DNA from: Bog-756 sp963730685
GTDB taxonomy: Bacteria > Actinomycetota > Acidimicrobiia > Acidimicrobiales > RAAP-2
NCBI GenBank assembly: GCA_963730685.1
Contig: CAVSSP010000004.1
Coordinates: 1,426,001-1,490,000, forward strand
DNA: 64,000 bases
Direction: 5' to 3'
A model generated the notes under the pieces. That model worked only from the letters and a program-made list of their open reading frames with translations. It did not search any database and was not told where the DNA came from. A program made the translations under genes and the position numbers. Of the stretch, positions 28,094-36,293 are shown piece after piece. Every line of letters begins with the position of its first letter. Position 1 is the stretch's first letter.

Positions 28094-28846
28094 ATGGCCA
28101 TCACACTGAAGCGAAAGAGCGAGAGCCGCCCCGAGCCGGACTCGATGACGCTGGTCGAGCACCTGACCGAACTGCGGACGAGGGTCCTGGTCTGCGCGGT
28201 GGCCTTTGTGATCACGGCCACGGTGGCCTTCGTGATCTATCCGTGGATCCTGTCGTTCCTCCAGCATCCGTACTGCCAGATCCGGCCGCCGCACGGCTGC
28301 AAGTTCTACATCACCGGTCCGCTGGACGGGCTGGCCCTCCGGGTCAAGATCGCCGCCTATGCCGGCTTGTTCTTCGCATCGCCCGTTCTGCTGTGGGAGT
28401 TCTGGCGCTTCGTCACCCCCGGCCTCAAGCCAAGTGAGAAGCGCTACGCCATCCCGTTCGTGGTGGCCTCGATCGCCCTGTTCTCCCTGGGCTGCCTGGT
28501 GGCCTTCTACACCTTCCCGCACGCCCTCCAGTTCCTCGACAATGTCGGTGGGCCGAGCCTCAACCAGATCTTCGACCCGACCAAGTACCTCAGCCTCATC
28601 GTCTTGTTGATGGTCGTGTTCGGGATCACCTTCGAGTTCCCGGTGCTGTTGGTGTCGCTGGAGATCGCCGGCATCCTGTCGCCGAAGCAGCTGTCGTCGT
28701 GGCGCCGGTGGGCCATCGTCCTGATCGTGGTCGTCGCCGGCGTGGTGACGCCGAGCTCCGATCCGTTCTCGATGATGGCCATGGCCATCCCTCTCTACTT
28801 GTTCTACGAGCTGTCCATCATCATCGGGAAGCTCGTCCGACGATGA
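28094..28846 (+). CDS. tatC: Sec-independent protein translocase TatC
   Basis: Receptor for twin-arginine signal peptides. 250 residues with six predicted transmembrane helices and the family N-terminus MTLVEHLTELRTRVLVC plus the FWRFVTPGLKPSEKRYA cytoplasmic loop. Length is normal. Its stop overlaps the helicase start (ATGA at 28843-28846), which repeats the mycobacterial tatA-tatC-helY order. Confidence 0.95.
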   Translation: MAITLKRKSESRPEPDSMTLVEHLTELRTRVLVCAVAFVITATVAFVIYPWILSFLQHPYCQIRPPHGCKFYITGPLDGLALRVKIAAYAGLFFASPVLLWEFWRFVTPGLKPSEKRYAIPFVVASIALFSLGCLVAFYTFPHALQFLDNVGGPSLNQIFDPTKYLSLIVLLMVVFGITFEFPVLLVSLEIAGILSPKQLSSWRRWAIVLIVVVAGVVTPSSDPFSMMAMAIPLYLFYELSIIIGKLVRR

Positions 28847-30909
28847 GTCCGGGGCGTGCCCTCGGGGCCGCCCGGGACACCGGTGAAGCGGGGGAGGGGC
28901 TGAGGGAGCGCTTCGGTCGCCAGGTGGGATTCCCGCTCGACGACTTTCAGGTCGAGGCCATGGACGCCATCGACAGGGGAGAGTCGGTTCTGGTATCGGC
29001 GCCCACGGGCTCGGGCAAGACCCTGATCGCCGAGTACGCCGCCGCCCGGGCTCTGGAGGTCGGGGGCAAGACGTTCTACACCACGCCCATCAAGGCACTG
29101 TCCAATCAGAAATTCGCCGAACTGGCCCGTCGGTACGGGGAGGACCGGGTGGGGCTGTTGACCGGGGACGTCTCCCACCAGCCCCACGCCCCCATCGTGG
29201 TGATGACCACCGAGGTCCTCCGCAACATGCTCTTCGCCCGGTCCTCGACGCTCGAAGGGCTCGAGGTGGTGGTGCTGGACGAGGTCCACTACCTCCAGGA
29301 CCCCTACCGGGGCTCGGTATGGGAGGAGGTCCTCGTCACCGCCCCGGCCGCCGTGCGATTCGTGAGCCTGTCGGCCACCGTCAGCAACGCCACCGACTTC
29401 GGGGCCTGGCTGACCTCGGTCCGGGGGATCACCCGGGTGATCGTCGAGCGTCACCGACCCGTCGAGCTCCAGCATCACTTCGCCGTGGCCGAGCGGGGCC
29501 GCGACGGGCTCACCGTGCTCCCGTTGTTTCGGGAGGGCAAGCCCAATCCCGACGGCCTCGCCCTCGACGACCGCCGGAGGCGGAATCCCCGGCACCGCTA
29601 TCGGGCACCGAGGCGGACCGAGGTGGTCGAGTACCTGGCGGCGGCGGGAATGCTGCCCGCCATCACCTTCATCTTCTCCCGGGCTGCGTGCGATGACGCC
29701 ACCCGGCACTGCCTCCAGGACGGGATCAGGCTGACCACGCCGGACGAGAGGGTGCGCATCCGCCAGCTGGTGGAGGAGTCCGTCGAACGGCTGGACGACG
29801 ATGACCTCCGCACGCTCGGCTACGGGCCGTGGGCGGCGGCCCTGGAGGCGGGGGTGGCACCGCACCACGCCGGAATGGTGCCGGCGTTCCGCCAGGCCGT
29901 TGAGCAGTGCTTCTCGGAGGGGTTGCTCAAAGTGGTGTTCGCCACCGAGACGCTGGCCCTCGGGATCAACATGCCCGCTCGCACCGTGGTGGTGGAGCGG
30001 TTCGCCAAGTTCCGGGGATCGGACACGTCGGCCCTCACCTCGGGGGAGTACCAGCAGCTGACCGGTCGGGCCGGCCGACGGGGGATCGACACGGTGGGCC
30101 ATGCGTTCGTGCTGTGGTCGCAGGTCACGCCCTTCCTCCAGGTGGCCCGTACGGCCCTGGCACCACCCCCTGACCTCGTCTCGTCGTTCCACCCGACCTA
30201 CAACCTGGCTGTGAACCTGGTGCGCCGGTGGTCGGAGGAGGAGGCCCACCGGCTCCTCGCCGCCTCCTACGGGCAGTGGCAGGCCCCGCCCGGGTCGGAG
30301 TCGCTGACGGCGCAGCTGGACCGCCGTCTGGCCATCCTCGAGCAACGGGGGTTCATCGACGGCTGGAGGATGACCGAGGCGGGGAGGATGCTGGCTTCGA
30401 TCTACCACGAGTCCGACCTGCTGGTCACCGAGGCGCTCCGGGCCGGGCTGTTCGACGGGCTCGACCCCGGAGCACTGGCCGGTGTGATCTCGGCGTTCAC
30501 GTTCGAGGCCCGTCGGGTCGCCGACGACGTTCCCGCACCCCGGGACAAGACGGTACTGGAGCGGCTCGCACGGCTGGAGGGGCTCGGTGCCGAGGTCCGG
30601 GCCGACGAACGCCGGGTCGGTCTCCGGCGGACCCGCCGCCCCGATCCTGGGCTGGCGCGTGCCGTCATCGGCTGGGCGGGTGGCGCCACCTTGGACAGCG
30701 TGCTGCGGGAGACGGACGTGGCCCCGGGCGACTTCGTCCGCAATATCCGCCAGCTGATCGACCTGGTGCGCCAGCTGGCTCAGGCGGCCCCGGATCCGCA
30801 CACCGCCGAGTCGGCCCGGCTGGCCGTGGCGCTGCTCCGGCGGGGGGTGGTGGGCGCCGACGACCCCGCAGGGGTGGGGTCCGCGCCTGACCCATCGATG
30901 CCGTCCTAG
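28843..30909 (+). CDS. helY: Ski2/HelY-type DEAD/DEAH-box helicase
   Basis: ATP-dependent RNA or DNA helicase of the Ski2-like superfamily 2. 688 residues: Walker A APTGSGKT near 49-56, motif II LDEVHYLQDPYRG, motif III SLSATVSN, the C-terminal RecA domain with FATETLALGINMPARTVV and motif VI QLTGRAGRRG, then a helical C-terminus. It is shorter than the mycobacterial HelY (~900), lacking part of the C-terminal region. Translationally coupled to tatC by a four-base overlap. Confidence 0.9.
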   Translation: MSPGRALGAARDTGEAGEGLRERFGRQVGFPLDDFQVEAMDAIDRGESVLVSAPTGSGKTLIAEYAAARALEVGGKTFYTTPIKALSNQKFAELARRYGEDRVGLLTGDVSHQPHAPIVVMTTEVLRNMLFARSSTLEGLEVVVLDEVHYLQDPYRGSVWEEVLVTAPAAVRFVSLSATVSNATDFGAWLTSVRGITRVIVERHRPVELQHHFAVAERGRDGLTVLPLFREGKPNPDGLALDDRRRRNPRHRYRAPRRTEVVEYLAAAGMLPAITFIFSRAACDDATRHCLQDGIRLTTPDERVRIRQLVEESVERLDDDDLRTLGYGPWAAALEAGVAPHHAGMVPAFRQAVEQCFSEGLLKVVFATETLALGINMPARTVVVERFAKFRGSDTSALTSGEYQQLTGRAGRRGIDTVGHAFVLWSQVTPFLQVARTALAPPPDLVSSFHPTYNLAVNLVRRWSEEEAHRLLAASYGQWQAPPGSESLTAQLDRRLAILEQRGFIDGWRMTEAGRMLASIYHESDLLVTEALRAGLFDGLDPGALAGVISAFTFEARRVADDVPAPRDKTVLERLARLEGLGAEVRADERRVGLRRTRRPDPGLARAVIGWAGGATLDSVLRETDVAPGDFVRNIRQLIDLVRQLAQAAPDPHTAESARLAVALLRRGVVGADDPAGVGSAPDPSMPS

Positions 30910-30921
30910 TGTGATCCGGGC

Positions 30922-31866
30922 ATGTTCCCCTACGCCGAGGAGACGTTCACGACCGAGGAGGAGGATGTCCTCCGCCGGTACGTCACCAACCTCGACCGGC
31001 CCGTCTTCGCCCTGGTCAACCTGCCCGAGGTGGTCAAAGGGGCCCTGTTCGCCCGGTACTCGCGCTCCCACAAGAGCCTGCGCCGGCTGTTCCTGGACGA
31101 ATTCGTCGGTGAGCTGGACATCTCGGGGGACGCCACCGTCGACGCCACTGTCGGCCTCCGTCGGGCCGAGGATCTCTACGAGAAGGTCTTCTTCGAGTAC
31201 GGGGACGACTCGGTGGCCCAGCTGGGCGGTGTCCACCTGGCCTGCGAGCAGGCCTCCAACGTCCTGACCAAGGTCCTCGAGTGGGGCCGCCTCATGGCCT
31301 ACCTCGAGCAGTCCACGCGCTACATCGCCTACAACCAGCGCCTGACCACGGGCCACTACCGGTACTACCGGGATCCGGCCATCCTCGACTCGATCCTGGG
31401 GGCCCGCTACGTGGGTGACATGGATCGCATGTTCGACACCTACGGTGAGCTGTTGGAGGAGGCCACGGCGTGGCTCACGGTCCGACATCCTCGCCAGCCG
31501 GGCGACTCCGACATCGTCCACCGCCGGGCGGTCAAGGCCAAGGCGCTGGACGCCCTCCGGGGCCTGCTGCCGGCGGCCTCGCTGTCCAATGTGGGGATCT
31601 ACGGCTCGGGTCAGTCCTACGAGATGCTGCTGCTCCGGATGCGCTCCCATCCCCTCCCCGAGGCGCGCCTGCTACGCCGACATGATGCTGGAGGAGCTCC
31701 GCAAGGTGATCCCGTCGTTCCTCCAGCGTGTGGACCGGCCCGACCGTGGCGGCGCCTGGAGCGAGTACCTCGAGCGCACCCAGCACCAGACGGCGGAGTT
31801 GGTCGAGGAGCTGTTCCCCGACCTGGTGGCGTCGGCCGGTCGGCCGGCGGGCGGACCATCGGGTGA
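30922..31866 (+). CDS. thyX: FAD-dependent thymidylate synthase, N-terminal part (frameshifted)
   Basis: First half of a tandem-domain ThyX protein of about 550 residues. Family-like sequence runs from MFPYAEETFTTEEED to about 31668 (HPLPEAR); after that the frame reads unrelated sequence to a stop at 31866, while the correct continuation is one base over. Visible: a degenerate ThyX motif ARYSRSHKSLRR, EYGDDSVAQLGGVHLACEQ and EQSTRYIAYNQ. The enzyme makes dTMP from dUMP with methylenetetrahydrofolate and FAD. TAGTGT lies nine bases before the ATG. The break is a single extra base near 31666-31675, either sequencing error or true inactivation. Confidence 0.75.
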   Translation: MFPYAEETFTTEEEDVLRRYVTNLDRPVFALVNLPEVVKGALFARYSRSHKSLRRLFLDEFVGELDISGDATVDATVGLRRAEDLYEKVFFEYGDDSVAQLGGVHLACEQASNVLTKVLEWGRLMAYLEQSTRYIAYNQRLTTGHYRYYRDPAILDSILGARYVGDMDRMFDTYGELLEEATAWLTVRHPRQPGDSDIVHRRAVKAKALDALRGLLPAASLSNVGIYGSGQSYEMLLLRMRSHPLPEARLLRRHDAGGAPQGDPVVPPACGPARPWRRLERVPRAHPAPDGGVGRGAVPRPGGVGRSAGGRTIG

Positions 31867-32581
31867 GCCGTCGGTCACCCTGCTCGACTTCGACCCCGAC
31901 GGGGAGGACAAGGTCATCGCCGCCGTGTGCGCCCCGCTCACCGACCGACCCGAGGAGGAGGTGCTGTCCCGGGTCCGGCTGCTGGGTGCCGAAGAGAAGC
32001 GGGCACTGCTGGCCGCCTATGTCGGCGACCGGGAGAACCGCCGCCACCGACCCGGCCGGGCATTCGAGCGCACCGGCTACCGGTTCGACGTGGTCACCGA
32101 CTATGGCGCCTTCCGCGACCTCCAGCGTCACCGGATGCTGACCATCGAGTGGCAACCACTCGGCGCCACACTGGGGTACGACGTACCTGACGTCGTCGAG
32201 GACGCCGGCCTTACCGACCGCTATGTCGCCTCGCTGGAGCGGTCACGCGAACTGGCCGAGACCATCGCCCCGCTGTTCCCGGTGGAGTCGGCCTACGCGG
32301 TGGCACTGGCGTACCGCATCCGCTACTCCATGCAGATGAACGCCCGGGAGGCCATGCACCTGCTCGAGCTGCGCTCGGGACCCCAGGGGCACCCCGGGTA
32401 TCGCTGGGTGGCCCAGGAGATGCACCGTCAGATCGCCGACCGGGCCGGGCACCACCTCCTGGCCGAGGCCATGTCGCACGTCCACTACGGCTCCGAGGAC
32501 CTCGAGCGCCTCGAGTCCGAGCGCCGGGCGGAGGACCGCCGCGAGTCGATGACATCGGCAGGAAATCCCGTAACACCCTGA
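31682..32581 (+). CDS. thyX: FAD-dependent thymidylate synthase, C-terminal part (frameshifted)
   Basis: Second half of the same gene in the frame one base over. Recognisable sequence begins around 31673 with YADMMLEELRKVIPSFLQRV; ATG at 31682 is the first start codon but is unlikely to be used on its own. This half carries a clear ThyX signature DLQRHRMLTIEWQP and the FAD/dUMP region YSMQMNAREAMHLLELR followed by GHPGYRWVAQEMHRQ. Joined to 30922-31668 it gives the full tandem-domain enzyme. The intact motifs on both sides of one indel favour a recent lesion or a base-calling error. Confidence 0.75.
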   Translation: MMLEELRKVIPSFLQRVDRPDRGGAWSEYLERTQHQTAELVEELFPDLVASAGRPAGGPSGEPSVTLLDFDPDGEDKVIAAVCAPLTDRPEEEVLSRVRLLGAEEKRALLAAYVGDRENRRHRPGRAFERTGYRFDVVTDYGAFRDLQRHRMLTIEWQPLGATLGYDVPDVVEDAGLTDRYVASLERSRELAETIAPLFPVESAYAVALAYRIRYSMQMNAREAMHLLELRSGPQGHPGYRWVAQEMHRQIADRAGHHLLAEAMSHVHYGSEDLERLESERRAEDRRESMTSAGNPVTP

Positions 32582-33084
32582 CCTGGGCGGTTGTGCAAAC
32601 CTCCAGGTGGAGCGGGGGTTGAATCATTTGACGAGCGCCGGGGCGCGTGGCCTATCGTTCGCCCCAGTCCCACTCGCCCCGACAGCGCTCCGGATGGTTG
32701 CTCACCCGGGTCGGCTCGAGGGGGGGATGCTGTGAGAGGCGGAGGGAGACCCAGGGGATCGAGTAGAAAACATTTCCTCCCGAACCGACGGTGCACTCCG
32801 GCGGTAGCGGGTCGGAATGGTGCCAAAGACCCCTGGGTCCGACCGCCTGACAATCCACAGTCGGTCGGAGCCTCGATGACGACCAAAGCCCGGCAACGAG
32901 TTGTTGCACGGCGGCGGCCGGGGAATATTCGACCTGTGCGCCTGGTTGGCGCATACCTGGCCGTGCGGGAGGAAGCCAGGCCACCACCCAGGAATGCCAC
33001 CATCCACTGTCGGGTGGCATCCCGCGAACGACGGGTCCATGGGAGCGTCTATGCTCCCGCCCAACTCACCATTGAAAGACCGAG
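32582..33084 (+). ncRNA. Candidate structured RNA / long leader, 503-base gene-free stretch
   Basis: No convincing open frame. Perfect stems follow one another: 32640-32645 with 32660-32665; GACCCAGGGG 32748-32757 with 32830-32839; TCCGACCG 32838-32845 with 32862-32869 (sharing two bases with the previous stem, so mutually exclusive at full length); 32937-32942 with 32948-32953; CCTGGC 32956-32961 with 32975-32980; ATGCCACC 32994-33001 with 33013-33020; GGGAGC 33041-33046 with 33053-33058. It does not show RNase P, tmRNA or SRP RNA signatures. It could be a 5' leader of the DUF4193 gene or an independent RNA; strand is assumed. Confidence 0.5.
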
Positions 33085-33561
33085 ATGCCACAAGAACTGG
33101 ACGAAGTCGAAGGACCTGAAGAGCTCATCGAGGGAGACCTGGACGAGCTGGCGGAGGACGACGACCTGATCGCGGAGGATGCGCTGGCCCTTCCCGACGA
33201 GGACGACGACGATGTCGACGTCGTGGTCGTCGAGGAGGATGCGGTCGTCGTGCCCGAGGTGCCGACGAAGACGGCGGCCAAGCCGGCCCCGGCCGGCGAG
33301 GAGTCGGACGACGACGAAGAAGAAGAGCCGGACGACGAGGATGTCGAAGCGAGCCTCGACACCATCTTGAAGGAGCGGCTGGTCGTCGAGGAGGTCGAGG
33401 ACGACGAGGAGACCCCCGAGCCAGAGGATCGCTCGGGTGACGGCGTGGAGCGGGTGCTCCCCAAGCAGCCCGGTGAGTTCGTGTGCCGGTCGTGCTTTTT
33501 GGTCAAGCACCCGAATCAACTGGCCGACCGGAAGAAGATGCTCTGCCGCGACTGCGTGTGA
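33085..33561 (+). CDS. DUF4193-type zinc-ribbon protein with acidic extension
   Basis: 158 residues. The last 30 (EFVCRSCFLVKHPNQLAD then MLCRDC) match the C-terminus of the actinobacterial DUF4193 family, with two CXXC pairs likely to bind zinc. The preceding ~125 residues are extremely acidic (runs such as DEDDDD and EESDDDEEEEPDDED), longer than the usual ~98-residue family member. Function unknown; the acidic tract and zinc knuckle suggest binding a basic partner such as an RNA polymerase or ribosomal component, which is inference. A gene 13 bases downstream is probably co-transcribed. Confidence 0.8.
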   Translation: MPQELDEVEGPEELIEGDLDELAEDDDLIAEDALALPDEDDDDVDVVVVEEDAVVVPEVPTKTAAKPAPAGEESDDDEEEEPDDEDVEASLDTILKERLVVEEVEDDEETPEPEDRSGDGVERVLPKQPGEFVCRSCFLVKHPNQLADRKKMLCRDCV

Positions 33562-33574
33562 CTGGGAGCCGACC

Positions 33575-34153
33575 ATGGCCGAACCCGACAACCAGCCATC
33601 CGAGGTACCGCTGAACGAGCGGCTGCTGGATCTGTTCGTCTACGTTCCGGCCGGTATCGCCGTCTCCGTGGTGGAAGAGCTCCCCCGACTGGCGGAGCGC
33701 GGCAGGGAGCGGCTCGGGGTGCGGGTGTCCTCGGCCCGTGCCGTCGGACAGTTCGCCATGAAGGCCGGGCAGGACGAATTCCGCCGTCGGTCCGGAGCCC
33801 TGCTCCACCGGTCCGCGCCTCGTCCCACCCACTCGGGCAGTCCCGGACCCCGGGTTGCCGACGGGGCGACGCCGGTACGGGCCGGCCGACCGTTCGAGCC
33901 GGTCGTGACCAATTCCGCGGTGGCGTCCGGGCGTCCGATGGCTGCGGTCCGGCCCGAGCCCAACGGGCACGTCCCCGCCGTCTCGACCCTGTCGATCCCC
34001 GGCTTCGACACGCTGTCCGCATCCCAGGTGGTCCAGCGGCTCGACGGCCTGAACCGGGCCGAGCTGGTGTCGGTCCGGGCGTACGAGGCCTCCACCCGGA
34101 AGAGGCGCACTATCTTGAGCCGCGTCGACCAGTTGCTCGACGAGCGGTCCTGA
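33575..34153 (+). CDS. Conserved protein of unknown function, helical ends
   Basis: 192 residues. An N-terminal amphipathic or membrane-associated stretch (about 12-45, LLDLFVYVPAGIAVSVVEEL) is followed by helices, a Pro/Gly-rich linker (70-125) and a C-terminal helical motif LSASQVVQRLDGLNRAELVSVRAYEASTRKR (given in part; about 145-175). The layout resembles the actinobacterial lipid-droplet-associated small proteins, a weak comparison. ATG at 33575, 13 bases after the DUF4193 stop. Confidence 0.6.
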   Translation: MAEPDNQPSEVPLNERLLDLFVYVPAGIAVSVVEELPRLAERGRERLGVRVSSARAVGQFAMKAGQDEFRRRSGALLHRSAPRPTHSGSPGPRVADGATPVRAGRPFEPVVTNSAVASGRPMAAVRPEPNGHVPAVSTLSIPGFDTLSASQVVQRLDGLNRAELVSVRAYEASTRKRRTILSRVDQLLDERS

Positions 34154-34196
34154 CCGGGTCCGGGGCTCCGGACCGGCCGGGTGGGGGAGGAGCGTC

Positions 34197-34667
34197 ATGG
34201 AGGCGGTGCGCGAGGCGGTCCCGGGTGACGAGCCCCGTATCCGGGAGCTGATGGCGGAGTTCGTCGAGGCTGTGGCCACGCAGCGGGGCGGGTCGATGCT
34301 GCTCGACTCCGACGGGCCCAGAGGTGCCGCGGCCGACGCCGGGGTGATCGAGCTGCTCGACGACGACCGCAGCCTGGTGCTGGCCGGCACGCTCGACGAC
34401 GTCGTGACCGGTGTGGCGGTCGCTCGCTACGAGGATCGGGGCGGCCTCGGGCGCCAGGGGAGTCTCGAGGTCTGCTACGTGGAGGTGGAGGCCAGGGGAC
34501 TCGGCCTCGGGCGCCTCCTGCTGGACACGGCGACGGACTGGTTGCAGTCGCGTGGATGCGTCGGTGTCGACGGCGTGGCGCTCCCGGGGGACCGGGCGGC
34601 GAAGAACTTCTTCGAGGCGGCGGGGTTCAAGGCGAGGATGATCACCATGCACCGCCCCCTCGGCTGA
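34197..34667 (+). CDS. GNAT-family N-acetyltransferase
   Basis: 156 residues covering a full GNAT domain: REAVPGDEPRIRELMAEF at the start, strand EVCYVEVEARGLGLGRLLLDTA with the acetyl-CoA pyrophosphate loop (RGLGLGR), and the C-terminal NFFEAAGFKARMITMHRPL. It transfers an acetyl group to an amine; the substrate is unknown. Preceded by GGGGGAGG with good spacing. Convergent with the next gene. Confidence 0.82.
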   Translation: MEAVREAVPGDEPRIRELMAEFVEAVATQRGGSMLLDSDGPRGAAADAGVIELLDDDRSLVLAGTLDDVVTGVAVARYEDRGGLGRQGSLEVCYVEVEARGLGLGRLLLDTATDWLQSRGCVGVDGVALPGDRAAKNFFEAAGFKARMITMHRPLG

Positions 34668-34717
34668 GCCCGGTCAGGCTGCGTCGGGGGGGCTGGGCCC
34701 GATCACGCTGGCCCCGA

Positions 34718-36028
34718 TCAGGAGGAGCGGCGTCCCTGGGAGCTGCGGGCCGGCACCGGCCGCCGGGGCCCGGGCGGCGGGGGAATGGGGATGCCCATCA
34801 ACCGGGCCAGTTCGGGGACGTAGCCGGACGCCTTCCTGGCCGCGGCCAGGACGCTCTCGTCGGCCCCGGTGGGGAGGCCGGCCGGCTTCACCGTCCGGCG
34901 GACGGGCGAGTCGACGACCACGTCGAGGAGGGCCAGCCACTGTTCGGTCGGCAGATCGCTCGACATGGCCTTGCCGGCGCCGTCAGCGAGCCGGACCGCC
35001 AGCTCGGCGGAGAGGCGGGCGGCCGGCTCCGGCGGCCGGATGGAGGCACGCACCGCATCGGTGACCCGGCCCTCGTCGAGGGCGACCGTGATCCGTTCGA
35101 CCCAGCGGTCCCGCAACGCGGTGACCCGCTCGTTCAGCGAGGCGCGCAGGGTCGCGGCCATCTCCGACCCTTCGGTGTCGAGGGTGACGGTCGACGCAGA
35201 GGCCACGATGGATCGGAGCTCGCGCAGCGGCACGTCCTTGCCGGCGTTGCGGGCCACAGAGGCGCGGTCTTTCCAGGTGGCCAGGTTGATGCCGGGCAGG
35301 AGCTGCTCGGCCATGGCCAACAGCGGACCCGGTGTGACCTCCGGGCGGTGCTCGGCCCGCGCCCGTGCGTTCTGCTCGTCGATGGCCTGACGGACAGCGG
35401 GGATGCCCCCGCGGAGGAGCTGCTCGGCCACCGGGAGCTGCTCCGGCTTGAGCTCGGCCAGGGTGGCGTTGCGATAGGTGGACGAGGTGGCCAGCCGGCG
35501 GGGGTTGTCGCGTCCGCCCCCCTCACGCCCGCCCGGACGCGCCGGACCGCTCCGCTTGCGCGCCGGACCACCTTCGGAGGACGAGGAACCCGCCTCGCCT
35601 CGGCCGCCGGTCCGGGCGCCGCTCCGTTGCTCGCGCCCACCGGCCTCCGTGCGGGGTCGGCGATCGGCCGGGCGCCGGGCGCCCTCCCGCGGCCCGTCCG
35701 GCCGCTCGTCCCGACGGCGCTTCCCTTTGCCGGCGTACACCACGTTGACGTCGGGACCACGTTGGGGGACGGCGAGGATCTCGATGCGCTCCACCGCCCG
35801 GCTGTCCCCGTTGGCCTTGGCCTTGACCTTGGCCGGGAGGAGTGCGGTGACCGTGGTGCCGTCCAGGGTCGTCTCGACCTCGGCCCGGAGTACCGAACCC
35901 ACACCGGACCCCTCGGGGACCAGCGCCGCGTCGACCGTGCCGCGCGGCTGCTTGGCGCCGGCGGCGCGCCAGGTCCACGTGGAGTCCCCGCTCTGACTGG
36001 TGAGTTCGACTTCGATGCGATGGGCCAT
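34718..36028 (-). CDS. Conserved protein of unknown function with basic linker
   Basis: 436 residues in three parts: a beta-rich N-terminal domain (1-95, beginning MAHRIEVELTSQSGDSTWTW), an Arg/Gly/Ser-rich disordered linker (100-190), and a helical C-terminal domain (195-420, containing LAELKPEQLPVAEQLLRGGIPAVRQ divided over two helices). The linker's charge suggests nucleic-acid contact, and the C-terminal helices recall RNA-associated proteins, but no known domain is certain. ATG at 36028 is the first start matching the conserved-looking N-terminus. Divergent from the HtrA gene across 265 bases. Confidence 0.7.
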   Translation of the reverse strand: MAHRIEVELTSQSGDSTWTWRAAGAKQPRGTVDAALVPEGSGVGSVLRAEVETTLDGTTVTALLPAKVKAKANGDSRAVERIEILAVPQRGPDVNVVYAGKGKRRRDERPDGPREGARRPADRRPRTEAGGREQRSGARTGGRGEAGSSSSEGGPARKRSGPARPGGREGGGRDNPRRLATSSTYRNATLAELKPEQLPVAEQLLRGGIPAVRQAIDEQNARARAEHRPEVTPGPLLAMAEQLLPGINLATWKDRASVARNAGKDVPLRELRSIVASASTVTLDTEGSEMAATLRASLNERVTALRDRWVERITVALDEGRVTDAVRASIRPPEPAARLSAELAVRLADGAGKAMSSDLPTEQWLALLDVVVDSPVRRTVKPAGLPTGADESVLAAARKASGYVPELARLMGIPIPPPPGPRRPVPARSSQGRRSS

Positions 36029-36293
36029 ACCGGGCGACAGGCTACTGCTGTCACCGGCGGGTGGGCGCAAAAGCGGTCTCGGCCTGGTCTAAGAAGGGGT
36101 TAAGAACACCCGACAAATGGCGGTCGGCCGATCCGAACGGCCGTACGATGACCGTCTGGCCCCCCGGCCACGAGACCACCTGGCCGCCGGCCACGGCACC
36201 ATCCGGCGCCCGGCCGTGGACCATCCGGCCCTGGCCGGGACCGACCCGGGCAGGGATGGCGGCGGCAGACCACGAATTTGAGGAGCCGACGCG

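Noticed and set aside
28804..31650. Very long minus-strand open frame (948 codons) across helY and thyX.
   Set aside because: It is the antisense shadow of high-GC coding sequence; its residues are low-complexity Gly/Arg/His/Pro and match no family, while the plus strand encodes clear helicase and ThyX motifs.
32784..32815. Resemblance to the 3' half of a c-di-GMP (GEMM-I) riboswitch (GCACTCCGG followed by GGTAGCGGG).
   Set aside because: The upstream half with its conserved GCAAA and GACGCAAAGCC segments is missing in the right order, so the match is probably chance.
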